Under the pieces are notes generated by a model. It was not told the DNA's origin and did no database searches. It worked only from the letters and a program-made list of their open reading frames with translations. From Flavobacterium terrae (lineage in GTDB: Bacteria > Bacteroidota > Bacteroidia > Flavobacteriales > Flavobacteriaceae): a stretch of DNA of 64,000 nucleotides. Below are positions 25,079 to 34,066 of this stretch, piece by piece; position 1 is the stretch's first letter, and each line of letters begins with the position of its first letter. The translations under genes and the position numbers were made by a program. The stretch lies in contig NZ_FQZI01000002.1 of the NCBI RefSeq assembly GCF_900142035.1, positions 372,001 through 436,000 on the forward strand, in the 5' to 3' direction.

Positions 25079-26857
25079 TTACATTCTATTTGGAACATCT
25101 ATACCTAATAAACTAAAAGACAATCTTATTGTATCTCCTACTTTTTGGGCCAACTGTACTCTAAATACTTTTTTATCTTGATCTTCTTCACCTAAGATGG
25201 AAACGTTTTGATAGAAAGAATTAAATTCTTTAACCAAATCGTACGTGTAATTTGCAATTAATGCTGGACTATGATTGTGTGCTGCACTTTGAATCACTTC
25301 TGGAAATAAAGCTACTTGTTTAATCAATTCTTTTTCTTTTTCATGCATCACCTCAACCTTGCTCGATGCGTTATAATCAAAATCAGCTTTTCTTAAGATA
25401 GATTGAATACGAGCGTAAGTATATTGAATAAAAGGACCTGTGTTACCATTAAAATCAACAGACTCTTCCGGATTAAACATCATTCCTTTTTTAGGATCTA
25501 CTTTAAGCATGTAATATTTTAAAGCTCCAAGTCCAATTGTTCTATATAAATTAGCTTTCTCTTCTTCAGAATAACCGTCTAATTTTCCTAACTCTTCAGA
25601 AATCTCTTTAGCAGTAACTACCATTTCTTCGATCAAATCATCAGCATCAACTACAGTTCCTTCACGAGATTTCATTTTACCAGAAGGCAATTCCACCATT
25701 CCGTAAGACAAATGGAATAAATCAGACGCCCAATCAAATCCTAATTTCTTAAGAATTAAGAACAATACTTTAAAGTGATAATCTTGTTCATTACCAACCG
25801 TATACACCATTCCACCCACATCTGGATTATCTTTTACACGTTGAATTGCTGTACCAATGTCTTGCGTCATATAAACCGCAGTACCATCTGAACGCAAAAC
25901 TATTTTTCTATCTAAACCATCTTCTGTTAAGTCAATCCATACTGAACCATCTGGATCTTTTTCGAAAATTCCTTTCTCTAAGCCTAACTGAACAACTTCT
26001 TTACCTAATAAATATGTATCGCTTTCATAATAGTATGAGTCAAAATCTACTCCTAGATCTTTGTAAGTAACATCAAAACCATCGTAAACCCATTGATTCA
26101 TGGTTTTCCATAGCTCAACAACTTCAGGTTTTCCAGCTTCCCAATCTAAAAGCATTTTTTGAGCTTCTAAAAGTATTGGAGATTGTTTCTTAGCTTCTTC
26201 TTCAGATTTTCCTTCTGCCATTAAAGCAGAAATTTCTGCCTTGTTTGCTTTATCAAACTCAACATAGTATTTTCCAACCAACTTATCTCCTTTTAATCCT
26301 GAAGTTGCTGGAGTTTCTCCGTTACCAAATTTCTGCCAAGCCAACATTGACTTACAAATATGGATTCCACGGTCGTTAATGATTTGCGTTTTATATACTT
26401 TTTTACCAGATGCTTTAATAATTGATGCCACTGAATAACCTAAAAGGATATTTCTAACATGTCCTAAATGCAATGGTTTATTGGTATTAGGTGAAGCAAA
26501 CTCTACCATAATTGCTTTTGCATCAGCTTCAGGAGTGACAAATCCAAAATTTTCTGTAGTTCTAATCGAATTGAAAAAGTTTATATAGTAAGAATCAGAA
26601 ATAACGATGTTCAAGAAACCTTGTACCACATTGAATTTTTCTACTTCATGAACATTTTCAACTAAATAGTTACCAATTTTAGTTCCAATTTCTACAGGAT
26701 TCCCTTTTACTAACTTTAATAAAGGGAAAACCACCACTGTTATATCACCTTCAAACTCCCTACGTGTAGCTTGAAATTCAACTTTATCAAGTGAAACATC
26801 AAACAAAGCCTGTATGGCTTCCTGAATTTTTGGCGTAAGAATTTGTGTAAGTGTCAT
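25079..26857 (-). CDS. argS: Arginine--tRNA ligase
   Basis: A 592-residue class I aminoacyl-tRNA synthetase. It has an N-terminal Add-1 domain, the HIGH motif variant in NKPLHLGHVRN, a KMSKS-like GKMKSREG and a C-terminal DALR anticodon domain (LAQKVGDTIRLSFSLLGI). Full length, monocistronic between a TATCTTTG box at 26880-26887 and its own terminator. Confidence 0.97.
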   Translation of the reverse strand: MTLTQILTPKIQEAIQALFDVSLDKVEFQATRREFEGDITVVVFPLLKLVKGNPVEIGTKIGNYLVENVHEVEKFNVVQGFLNIVISDSYYINFFNSIRTTENFGFVTPEADAKAIMVEFASPNTNKPLHLGHVRNILLGYSVASIIKASGKKVYKTQIINDRGIHICKSMLAWQKFGNGETPATSGLKGDKLVGKYYVEFDKANKAEISALMAEGKSEEEAKKQSPILLEAQKMLLDWEAGKPEVVELWKTMNQWVYDGFDVTYKDLGVDFDSYYYESDTYLLGKEVVQLGLEKGIFEKDPDGSVWIDLTEDGLDRKIVLRSDGTAVYMTQDIGTAIQRVKDNPDVGGMVYTVGNEQDYHFKVLFLILKKLGFDWASDLFHLSYGMVELPSGKMKSREGTVVDADDLIEEMVVTAKEISEELGKLDGYSEEEKANLYRTIGLGALKYYMLKVDPKKGMMFNPEESVDFNGNTGPFIQYTYARIQSILRKADFDYNASSKVEVMHEKEKELIKQVALFPEVIQSAAHNHSPALIANYTYDLVKEFNSFYQNVSILGEEDQDKKVFRVQLAQKVGDTIRLSFSLLGIDVPNRM

Positions 26858-26879
26858 AATTAATGATTTTTAAAGGGTG

Positions 26880-26887
26880 CAAAGATA
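26880..26887 (-). promoter_or_regulatory. argS -7 box
   Basis: TATCTTTG on the minus strand, 22 nt before the argS ATG. Confidence 0.6.
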
Positions 26888-27009
26888 CGTTTTCTAGAAA
26901 TAAAATTAAAATAGATAAATTTTACTGTATTTATTGTAACGAAACTAAAATTGAATCGTCTATTATTACAACAAAGCGAAAGTTTTTTTAAAATAAATAG
27001 TACTTTGTA

Positions 27010-27040
27010 TTGCACAGTATTATTTTTTACCTTAGCTTTG
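27010..27040 (+). promoter_or_regulatory. Promoter of the first TonB-dependent receptor (TTG-N20-TAGCTTTG)
   Basis: TTG at 27010 and TAGCTTTG at 27033-27040. It places the start at ATG 27071 and excludes the in-frame extension beginning at 26951. Confidence 0.72.
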
Positions 27041-27070
27041 CATCATCATCAATCAAAATCAATCATCAAA

Positions 27071-29473
27071 ATGAAATTAAAAGCGATTTTAATTTGCTTA
27101 CTAGTATGGTATACTGGTACGCAAGCACAAACTTCGGTAACACCATCAAATCCATTGGTACTAGGAACAATCAACGGTAAAGTAATCGATAAGAAAAACA
27201 ACGAACCACTACCTTACGCATCTGTTACAATAAAAGAAGACGGAAAAGTCATTACTGGAGCAATGACAAAAGACAATGGTAGTTTTAGTGTTTCAAACTT
27301 ACCTATTAAAACACTTCATGTAGAAGTAGTATTTATGGGTTATCAGAAATACGAAACTGATGTTACTCTTACTAATGATGACAACTCAATTAACCTTAAA
27401 AACATTGCTCTAGAAGACGAAGCCAAACAACTAAATGAAGTAAATGTTGTTAGAGAAAAGTCTTCTGTTGAACAAAAAATTGACCGAAAAGTAATTACTG
27501 TGGGTAAAGATTTACTTTCTGCAGGATCTACCGCGGCTGAATTAATAAACAACATTCCTTCGGTAAGTGTAGATCAACAAAACAATACTGTTTCTTTACG
27601 TGGCAATGAAAACGTAAGAATCTTTATTGATGGAAAACCTTCAAATCTTTCTGCTGCACAAGCGTTACAACAAATTCCATCAACATCAATTAAACAAATT
27701 GAATTGATTACTAATCCTTCGGCTAAATACAATCCTGAAGGTATGAGTGGAATCATCAATATTGTTTTACACAAAAATTCGAATCTTGGTTTTAATGGTA
27801 ATATTAATACAGGTGTAGTTTTTGGAAAAACGCCCAAATTTAATGGTTCAATTGACATGAATTATAGAGTAAATAAATTCAATTTTTACACTACTTACTC
27901 GATGAATCATGGCAAAAATGCCAACAAAGGACTTATACACTGGAATGAATATGATGATTCTATCAATGATTATGATATGACTTTTGACATTAAAAATTTC
28001 AATAAAAATCATTTCACTAAATTGGGGTCAGACTTCTATATTAACGATAAAAACACATTGTCTTTTTATACAATTCAATCATTTGGTAATCCTACAGCAG
28101 AGTTTAGAAATGGTGTTAATTATTTTGATTCTGGCGTTTATGAATTACAAATTCAAAAAACTAAAGGAAGTGAAAAAAATCAAACGTATAATTTGGCATA
28201 CAAACATCTTTTTGAAAAACCAGAAAGAACACTTGATATCGAATTAAATTACAACTTAACAAAAGAACCTGAAAACAGCTTATTTTTTGACGAAAATTAT
28301 AGTTTGACTAAAACTAACAATATCAAAAAAGATGGAAACAACTTCATTGCAAACATTGATTTTGTTAATCCAATGAGTGAAACTGCAAAAATGGAGTTAG
28401 GATTAGAAAGTCGTTTCGATGGAACTAACAATAAATTCAATTTAGACGGTAATTACGATTCAGATTTTGACTTTAATAGAAGTATTCAATCAGCTTATGG
28501 GAATTACAGCAAACAACTAGGTAAATGGAGCTATCAATTAGGTTTACGTTTTGAAAGTTATGATGTAAATGGAACATTTAAAAAAGTAGGTCAAGAAGAT
28601 AAATCGTTTAAAGACTATATTTTCACAGCTTATCCTTCAGCTTTCTTTACTTATACTCCATCAGAAAAAAACTCTTTCAATTTTAATTATTCGAGAAGAG
28701 TTGACAGACCAAACATGGAACAAGTAAACGAAATCAGACAATGGACAGGTTTAACAGTTGAACAAATTGGTAATTCAAACTTAAAACCTCAGTTTACAAA
28801 TTCAGTAGAAGCAAATTATACAAGAAAAGTAAAAATTGGTTCAATAACTTCTGGGGCTTTCTTTAGATACATCAAAGACGATATTTCTCAAGTATTAACC
28901 AGCAATCCTTATGATGCAAATAAACAATTGTTAACATTTACAAACTTTGATCATAACTCAGAATATGGTGTAGAGATTTCTGGAAACTTAGACTTTAATA
29001 AGTGGTGGAATTTAAATTTTGGTGTTGACAGTTATTTTAAAAATAACAAAGGAATTATCGAAAATAGATTTGGAGATTTAGTAGAAAAAGAAATCAACGC
29101 TACTTTATTCAACTCTAGAATGAATCATACGTTTAAACTAACAAAAGATATAAGATTAATTTGGTTTACAATGTATAGAGCTGGAGAAAGAAGTTTACAG
29201 TTTTCTAACAAAGAAATGTGGAAAATGGACTTAGGAGCTCGTTTGAATGTATTAAAAGGCAAAGGAACGTTAAGTGTTCGTTACAACGATTTATTTGACA
29301 CAATGCGTTCAAGATTTAACAGCGACGAACCTGCTGCAATTTCTGGGGAATTCCGTTGGGAAAATCAAACTTTAAACATCAATTTTAATTACCGTTTTGG
29401 TAGTGGTAAAAACAAAGCTTTAGAGCGCAAACAAAGAGATAACGGCGATGCCCAAGGAGGAGGCATGTTTTAA
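27071..29473 (+). CDS. TonB-dependent outer-membrane receptor, first of a tandem pair
   Basis: An 800-residue protein with signal peptide MKLKAILICLLVWYTGTQAQ. A carboxypeptidase-regulatory-like domain (about 35-120; GKVIDKKNNEPLPYASVTI) is followed by the plug (SLRGNENVRIFIDGKPSNL, NPSAKYNPEGMSGIINIVL) and a long OMP beta-barrel ending in NINFNYRFGSGKN with a Gly-rich tail. It imports an unknown ligand using TonB energy. No SusD partner lies nearby, so a glycan role is not suggested. The next gene is a close paralogue, roughly half identical by eye. Confidence 0.9.
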   Translation: MKLKAILICLLVWYTGTQAQTSVTPSNPLVLGTINGKVIDKKNNEPLPYASVTIKEDGKVITGAMTKDNGSFSVSNLPIKTLHVEVVFMGYQKYETDVTLTNDDNSINLKNIALEDEAKQLNEVNVVREKSSVEQKIDRKVITVGKDLLSAGSTAAELINNIPSVSVDQQNNTVSLRGNENVRIFIDGKPSNLSAAQALQQIPSTSIKQIELITNPSAKYNPEGMSGIINIVLHKNSNLGFNGNINTGVVFGKTPKFNGSIDMNYRVNKFNFYTTYSMNHGKNANKGLIHWNEYDDSINDYDMTFDIKNFNKNHFTKLGSDFYINDKNTLSFYTIQSFGNPTAEFRNGVNYFDSGVYELQIQKTKGSEKNQTYNLAYKHLFEKPERTLDIELNYNLTKEPENSLFFDENYSLTKTNNIKKDGNNFIANIDFVNPMSETAKMELGLESRFDGTNNKFNLDGNYDSDFDFNRSIQSAYGNYSKQLGKWSYQLGLRFESYDVNGTFKKVGQEDKSFKDYIFTAYPSAFFTYTPSEKNSFNFNYSRRVDRPNMEQVNEIRQWTGLTVEQIGNSNLKPQFTNSVEANYTRKVKIGSITSGAFFRYIKDDISQVLTSNPYDANKQLLTFTNFDHNSEYGVEISGNLDFNKWWNLNFGVDSYFKNNKGIIENRFGDLVEKEINATLFNSRMNHTFKLTKDIRLIWFTMYRAGERSLQFSNKEMWKMDLGARLNVLKGKGTLSVRYNDLFDTMRSRFNSDEPAAISGEFRWENQTLNINFNYRFGSGKNKALERKQRDNGDAQGGGMF

Positions 29474-29506
29474 GATAGTTTTTGGTGTGTAATGGGGTTT
29501 ACACTT

Positions 29507-29543
29507 GAAGCGCTTCAAAGTTTACTTTGGAGCGTTTCTTTTT
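29507..29543 (+). terminator. Terminator between the tandem receptors
   Basis: A 14-bp stem (GAAGCGCTTCAAAG with CTTTGGAGCGTTTC, two G-T pairs), loop TTTA, then a T run. Confidence 0.85.
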
Positions 29544-29601
29544 GCTGTTAAACATTTCTTAAAATTGTAACATTAAGTACAGCTTGGTGTCTACTACATA
29601 T

Positions 29602-29609
29602 TAATTTTG
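29602..29609 (+). promoter_or_regulatory. -7 box of the second receptor
   Basis: TAATTTTG, exact TAnnTTTG, 44 nt before ATG 29653, downstream of the terminator. The two receptors are therefore separately transcribed. Confidence 0.6.
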
Positions 29610-29652
29610 CACAAAAATTCATCAATCAAGAATTCACAAACAAACATTACAC

Positions 29653-32136
29653 ATGAAATTTAAAATTTTTATCGCATGTATGTTGGCACATTTTGCTAAT
29701 TTAAGTGCACAAACGTCTGCCCCAACGACGGTAAATACAAATCCAGGTACATTATCTGGAAAAGTAGTAGACAAAAAAACAAATGAATCGATACCTTATG
29801 CCTCAGTCACAGTAAAAGACGGCACAACTGTTGTATCTGGAGCCATTACAAAAGAAAACGGAAGTTTTATAGTTACTAATCTTACTTTAAAAGAACTTAC
29901 TGTTGAAGTTCAATTTATGGGTTATAAAAAGTATACAAAAAACTTTTCCCTATCTAATAACGACAAAAGTGCTAATTTAAACATTGCTCTAGAAGAAGAA
30001 GCTACACAACTTGATGAAGTTAGCGTAGTTAAAGAGCGCTCAACGATTGAACAAAAAATTGATCGTAAAGTGGTTAATGTTGGTAAAGATTTAATTGCTT
30101 CTGGCACAACAGCCTCAGAAATCTTAAACAATGTACCAACCGTAAGTATAGATCCTCAAACTAAAGAATTAAGTTTACGTGGCAACTCTAATGTGAGAGT
30201 ATTAATAGATGGAAAACCTTCAAACATCGAAGCTTCACAATTATTACAACAAATTCCATCGTCTTCAATTAAACAAGTTGAATTAATCACTAACCCTTCA
30301 GCTAAATATAATCCTGAAGGAATGAGTGGAATAATTAATATTATTTTACACAAAAATGCTAACACAGGATTTAACGGCAGTATTAATACTGGTGTTACTT
30401 TTGGTATTACACCTAAAACAAATTCAGCATTAAACTTAAACTATAAAGTAGGCAAAGTCAATTTCTATACAAACTATGGCTTTAATCATGGTATCAATGC
30501 TAATCATGGTAATGTAAACAGTTTCAATCCAACTCGTGAAAGTCTTCAACTTTTTGAATTTAGTAATAAAAACAACTCACATTTATTTAAGTTTGGAGTA
30601 GATTATTACATTGATGATAAAAACACCCTTTCTGTTTACACAAATCAAAATCTAACTCATGTTGATGGATTTGGAAACAGTATTGTTGATTATAGAGATA
30701 ATAATACCATTTTCTTTGACGATACACCATCAGGGATAATTTTAAGAAGAAACAGAGACTCAAGACAAGATTATAACAATGAAAATGAAAATAAAAATCA
30801 AACATACGATTTAGTCTATAAGCATGACTTTGCAAAGAAGGGACAAACTCTTGAAATGCAAATAAACTATTCTAAAACAAAGAATAACGAAAACACTGAC
30901 TATTTAGATACTGTTTTTGAACCTACTGAATCAATTCAAAGAGACAATATTATTGAAGCTAAAACTGATTACACACAAATTAATTTAGATTATACCCATC
31001 CGCTTTCTGAAACGGCAAGTATCGAAACTGGTGCTGAATCAAGAATTCAGTCGACAGGAAGTAATTTCAATAATGTTTCTGGAAGTTATTTTGCTAATAA
31101 TAAATTTGATTTTCTAAGAGATATCCACGCAATCTACTTTAATTATAAAAAACAATGGGGTAAATGGAGTGGACAGATTGGTGCTAGAGCAGAATCATAT
31201 AGTTTAAAAGCTGATTTCGAAACAAAATCAACAAACACAAGTGAAAATGCACAAAAATCAGTAAAAGATGAAATCTTTACAGTTTATCCATCATTATTTT
31301 TCACTTATGCTCCAAGTGAAAAAAACTCTTTCAATTTCAATTATTCTAGAAGAGTAGACAGACCAAGTATTGGACAAATAAACCCAATCAGAGAATGGAC
31401 AACATTAACTGTAGAATCTAGAGGTAATCCTGATCTAGAACCACAATTTACAAACTCTTTTGAGGCAAATTATACAAGAATTTCAAAAATTGGTTCTATA
31501 ACCGCAGGGGTATTTTACAGAAGAATTAATGATGAAATTTCTAGAGTATCATACAATGATCCAAATGATATAAACCGTAGAATTTTATCATTTGATAACT
31601 TCAAAGACAATAATGCTTATGGAATTGAGGCAAATGCCAATTTGAAATTTACCAAATGGTGGTCAGCAAATACAAGTGCTGATGCCTATTTCAAAACTGT
31701 AAGAGGTACTGTTCAAAATGCAAACACAAACGAATACGAATATGCTGAAGTAGATGTTACTACCTTTAATGCTAGAATTAACAATACTTTTACAGCAACT
31801 AAAAAATTACGTTTCCAGTTGTTTGGAATGTATCGTGGTAGAGATTTAAGCTTACAATTTGCTCGTAAGCAAATGTATAAGGCTGATATTGGCACTACAT
31901 ATAACGTATTTAATAATAAAGGGACAATAACTTTACGCTATAACGATATTTTCAAAAACATGCGTTTTGCTTTTGATGGTAGTGTTCCATACAAACAAAA
32001 TGGAGCATTTTATTGGGAAAGTCAAACATTCTATGTTGGTTTTAACTACAACTTTGGTGGTGGCAAAAATAGAGCGTTGCAACGCAAACAACGTGATGCT
32101 AATGAAACACAAGGTGGTGGTGGCGGATTATTCTAA
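29653..32136 (+). CDS. TonB-dependent outer-membrane receptor, second of a tandem pair
   Basis: An 827-residue protein with signal peptide MKFKIFIACMLAHFANLSAQ, a regulatory-like domain (GKVVDKKTNESIPYASVTV), a plug (SLRGNSNVRVLIDGKPSNI) and an outer-membrane barrel with SFNFNYSRRVDRP, shared almost word for word with the upstream paralogue. The C-terminus is a Gly-rich tail. Main differences are in mid-barrel loop segments (about 215-330), as expected where ligand specificity diverges. A recent-looking duplication, still intact. Confidence 0.9.
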   Translation: MKFKIFIACMLAHFANLSAQTSAPTTVNTNPGTLSGKVVDKKTNESIPYASVTVKDGTTVVSGAITKENGSFIVTNLTLKELTVEVQFMGYKKYTKNFSLSNNDKSANLNIALEEEATQLDEVSVVKERSTIEQKIDRKVVNVGKDLIASGTTASEILNNVPTVSIDPQTKELSLRGNSNVRVLIDGKPSNIEASQLLQQIPSSSIKQVELITNPSAKYNPEGMSGIINIILHKNANTGFNGSINTGVTFGITPKTNSALNLNYKVGKVNFYTNYGFNHGINANHGNVNSFNPTRESLQLFEFSNKNNSHLFKFGVDYYIDDKNTLSVYTNQNLTHVDGFGNSIVDYRDNNTIFFDDTPSGIILRRNRDSRQDYNNENENKNQTYDLVYKHDFAKKGQTLEMQINYSKTKNNENTDYLDTVFEPTESIQRDNIIEAKTDYTQINLDYTHPLSETASIETGAESRIQSTGSNFNNVSGSYFANNKFDFLRDIHAIYFNYKKQWGKWSGQIGARAESYSLKADFETKSTNTSENAQKSVKDEIFTVYPSLFFTYAPSEKNSFNFNYSRRVDRPSIGQINPIREWTTLTVESRGNPDLEPQFTNSFEANYTRISKIGSITAGVFYRRINDEISRVSYNDPNDINRRILSFDNFKDNNAYGIEANANLKFTKWWSANTSADAYFKTVRGTVQNANTNEYEYAEVDVTTFNARINNTFTATKKLRFQLFGMYRGRDLSLQFARKQMYKADIGTTYNVFNNKGTITLRYNDIFKNMRFAFDGSVPYKQNGAFYWESQTFYVGFNYNFGGGKNRALQRKQRDANETQGGGGGLF

Positions 32137-32150
32137 GCCTATATCTAATA

Positions 32151-32183
32151 AAAAAACCTCAATAAATTTATCGAGGTTTTTTT
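32151..32183. terminator. Bidirectional terminator between receptor and cyclophilin genes
   Basis: AAAAAACCTC pairs with GAGGTTTTTT around an AT-rich loop that can itself pair; A and T tracts lie on both sides. Confidence 0.82.
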
Positions 32184-32185
32184 AT

Positions 32186-32806
32186 TTACTTAATTATGTA
32201 TGCTCTTTTTATAGAATCTAGTTTTGGAAATTTCTTAAGAAATGCTTTCCTATTTACAGCTAACAAATCATAAACATTCATTGTATCGTTACCATATCCA
32301 GAATACAATTTTTCAACGACATCCATACCTTTATAAACTTTTCCTAGTGGTGGAAAACCTTTGACTTTATTATAAAAAACGGTATCCAAACGCTTGTTAT
32401 CTTTCAAATTAATAAACAAGTGATTTCCTCTTGAATTTTGTCCAGCTCTAGCATAACTAATCACTCCTTTTAAATTACTCCCTTTTACAGGTTCATCTTC
32501 TACTTTGTAGCGATCCCAATTATTTGCTGTAGCAGTCGAATCCATATGACCAAACTGAGCTACAAAATTAGGCACTACTCTATAGAAAACAATTCTATCA
32601 TAAAATTTATGATTAATTTGTTGGTAAACTCTATCGACTGCTTTAGGAGATAAATCCCTAGAAAACTCTATTTCAAAATCACCTTGAGAAGTTTCAAACC
32701 TAGCTTGAAATGTTTGTGGTGCTTTTTCATCCATCCATTTTGGATTAAAAGTTGATTTACCACAACTTAAAGCAATCAATGAAGCAATGATAATAGTTTT
32801 TTTCAT
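32186..32806 (-). CDS. Cyclophilin-type peptidylprolyl isomerase lipoprotein
   Basis: A 206-residue protein with a short lipoprotein signal (MKKTIIIASLIALSC). The cyclophilin core shows FYDRIVFYRVVPNFVAQFGHMD, GVISYARAGQNSRGNHLFINL and a divergent tail. It would speed proline isomerisation of envelope proteins in the periplasm or at the outer membrane. It lies 3 bp after fabH, on the same transcript. Confidence 0.92.
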   Translation of the reverse strand: MKKTIIIASLIALSCGKSTFNPKWMDEKAPQTFQARFETSQGDFEIEFSRDLSPKAVDRVYQQINHKFYDRIVFYRVVPNFVAQFGHMDSTATANNWDRYKVEDEPVKGSNLKGVISYARAGQNSRGNHLFINLKDNKRLDTVFYNKVKGFPPLGKVYKGMDVVEKLYSGYGNDTMNVYDLLAVNRKAFLKKFPKLDSIKRAYIIK

Positions 32807-32809
32807 CTA

Positions 32810-33817
32810 TTACCACTTAATAATAACACTACCCCAAGTAAAACCTGAACCAAAAGCAGCTAATACAACGGTGTCTCCTTCTTTAATTTTTCCTTGCTCC
32901 CAAGCTTCTGTTAAAGCGATTGGAATTGAAGCAGCAGTTGTATTTCCATATTCCATGATGTTATTATATACTTTATCATCAGTTAATTGAAATTTTTGCT
33001 GAATAAATTGAGAAATACGTAAGTTGGCCTGATGTGGAATTAACATATCTATATCCGAAACCTCTAGGTTGTTTGTTTTTAACCCTTCCATGATTACTTC
33101 ACTAAAACGAACTACAGCATTTTTAAACACAAATTGTCCGTTCATATAAGGGTAATAACTTTCATCATCAGGATTGTTATCTGCAATAATATCTGTAACC
33201 CATCTTTTGCCCATACCTGGAGCAATCAAAGACAACTCTTCAGCATGTTGTCCTTCAGAATGTAAATGGGTAGATAAAATTCCTTTAGTTAAATCTTCTT
33301 CCCTAGAAAGAATTGCAGCTCCTGCTCCATCTCCAAAAATCACCGAAACCCCACGACCACGTGTAGTAAAATCTAAACCTCGAGAATGCACTTCAGAACC
33401 TATAACTAAAATATTTTTATACATTCCAGTTTTGATGTATTGATCAGCAATAGATATTGCATAAACAAATCCCGAACATTGATTACGAACATCTAAAGCT
33501 CCAACGGTTCTTAATCCTAAATCACGTTGTACTAAAACGCCTGGTCCTGGAAAATAATAATCTGGACTTAAAGTCGCAAAAATGATAAAATCTATATCGT
33601 CTTTATTAATTTTTGCCCTTTCGATAGCTATTTTGGCAGCTTTAACTCCCATTGAAGTTGTAGTATCTTCTAGGCTATTTACGTGTCTTCTTCTTTTTAT
33701 TCCTGTACGTTCCTGAATCCACTCGTCATTAGTGTCCATTATTTTAGACAAATCATCGTTTGTAACCACGTTATCAGGCACATAATATCCTAAACCTGTA
33801 ATTTTAGAATGAAACAT
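32810..33817 (-). CDS. fabH: 3-oxoacyl-ACP synthase III
   Basis: A 335-residue enzyme that starts fatty-acid synthesis by condensing acyl-CoA with malonyl-ACP. The active-site triad is visible: Cys in RNQCSGFVYA, His in IPHQANLRI and Asn in EYGNTTAASIP. It has no plsX or rpmF neighbour as in many genomes; instead it heads an operon with a cyclophilin. FabH of this phylum often uses branched primers, but specificity cannot be read here. Confidence 0.95.
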   Translation of the reverse strand: MFHSKITGLGYYVPDNVVTNDDLSKIMDTNDEWIQERTGIKRRRHVNSLEDTTTSMGVKAAKIAIERAKINKDDIDFIIFATLSPDYYFPGPGVLVQRDLGLRTVGALDVRNQCSGFVYAISIADQYIKTGMYKNILVIGSEVHSRGLDFTTRGRGVSVIFGDGAGAAILSREEDLTKGILSTHLHSEGQHAEELSLIAPGMGKRWVTDIIADNNPDDESYYPYMNGQFVFKNAVVRFSEVIMEGLKTNNLEVSDIDMLIPHQANLRISQFIQQKFQLTDDKVYNNIMEYGNTTAASIPIALTEAWEQGKIKEGDTVVLAAFGSGFTWGSVIIKW

Positions 33818-33846
33818 ATTTTATATTTTAGTTAAAAATCAGTTTG

Positions 33847-33876
33847 CAAATTTACGTTTACCGCAAAAATTAACAA
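33847..33876 (-). promoter_or_regulatory. fabH promoter (TTG-N19-TAAATTTG)
   Basis: On the minus strand TTG at 33874-33876, 19 nt, then TAAATTTG at 33847-33854: full consensus spacing, about 30 nt before the ATG. Confidence 0.75.
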
Positions 33877-34066
33877 TACAAATTAGCATTTTTTTCTTAA
33901 TTGACAATTTTATAATTAATTATAAATATATAAAAACTTAAACAAATTACATGTAACAGAAAGACAGTTTAAACCACTAATTGTTAAAATAATTTAAAAA
34001 AATTATGAGAATTATTTATTTATAATCTTCATCCTTTAATTTTATACTGAGAAACTAAAAATAAAA

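Noticed and set aside
26951..27070. Forty-residue N-terminal extension of the first TonB-dependent receptor
   Set aside because: It spans a TTG-N20-TAGCTTTG promoter and lies before a clean signal peptide starting at 27071.
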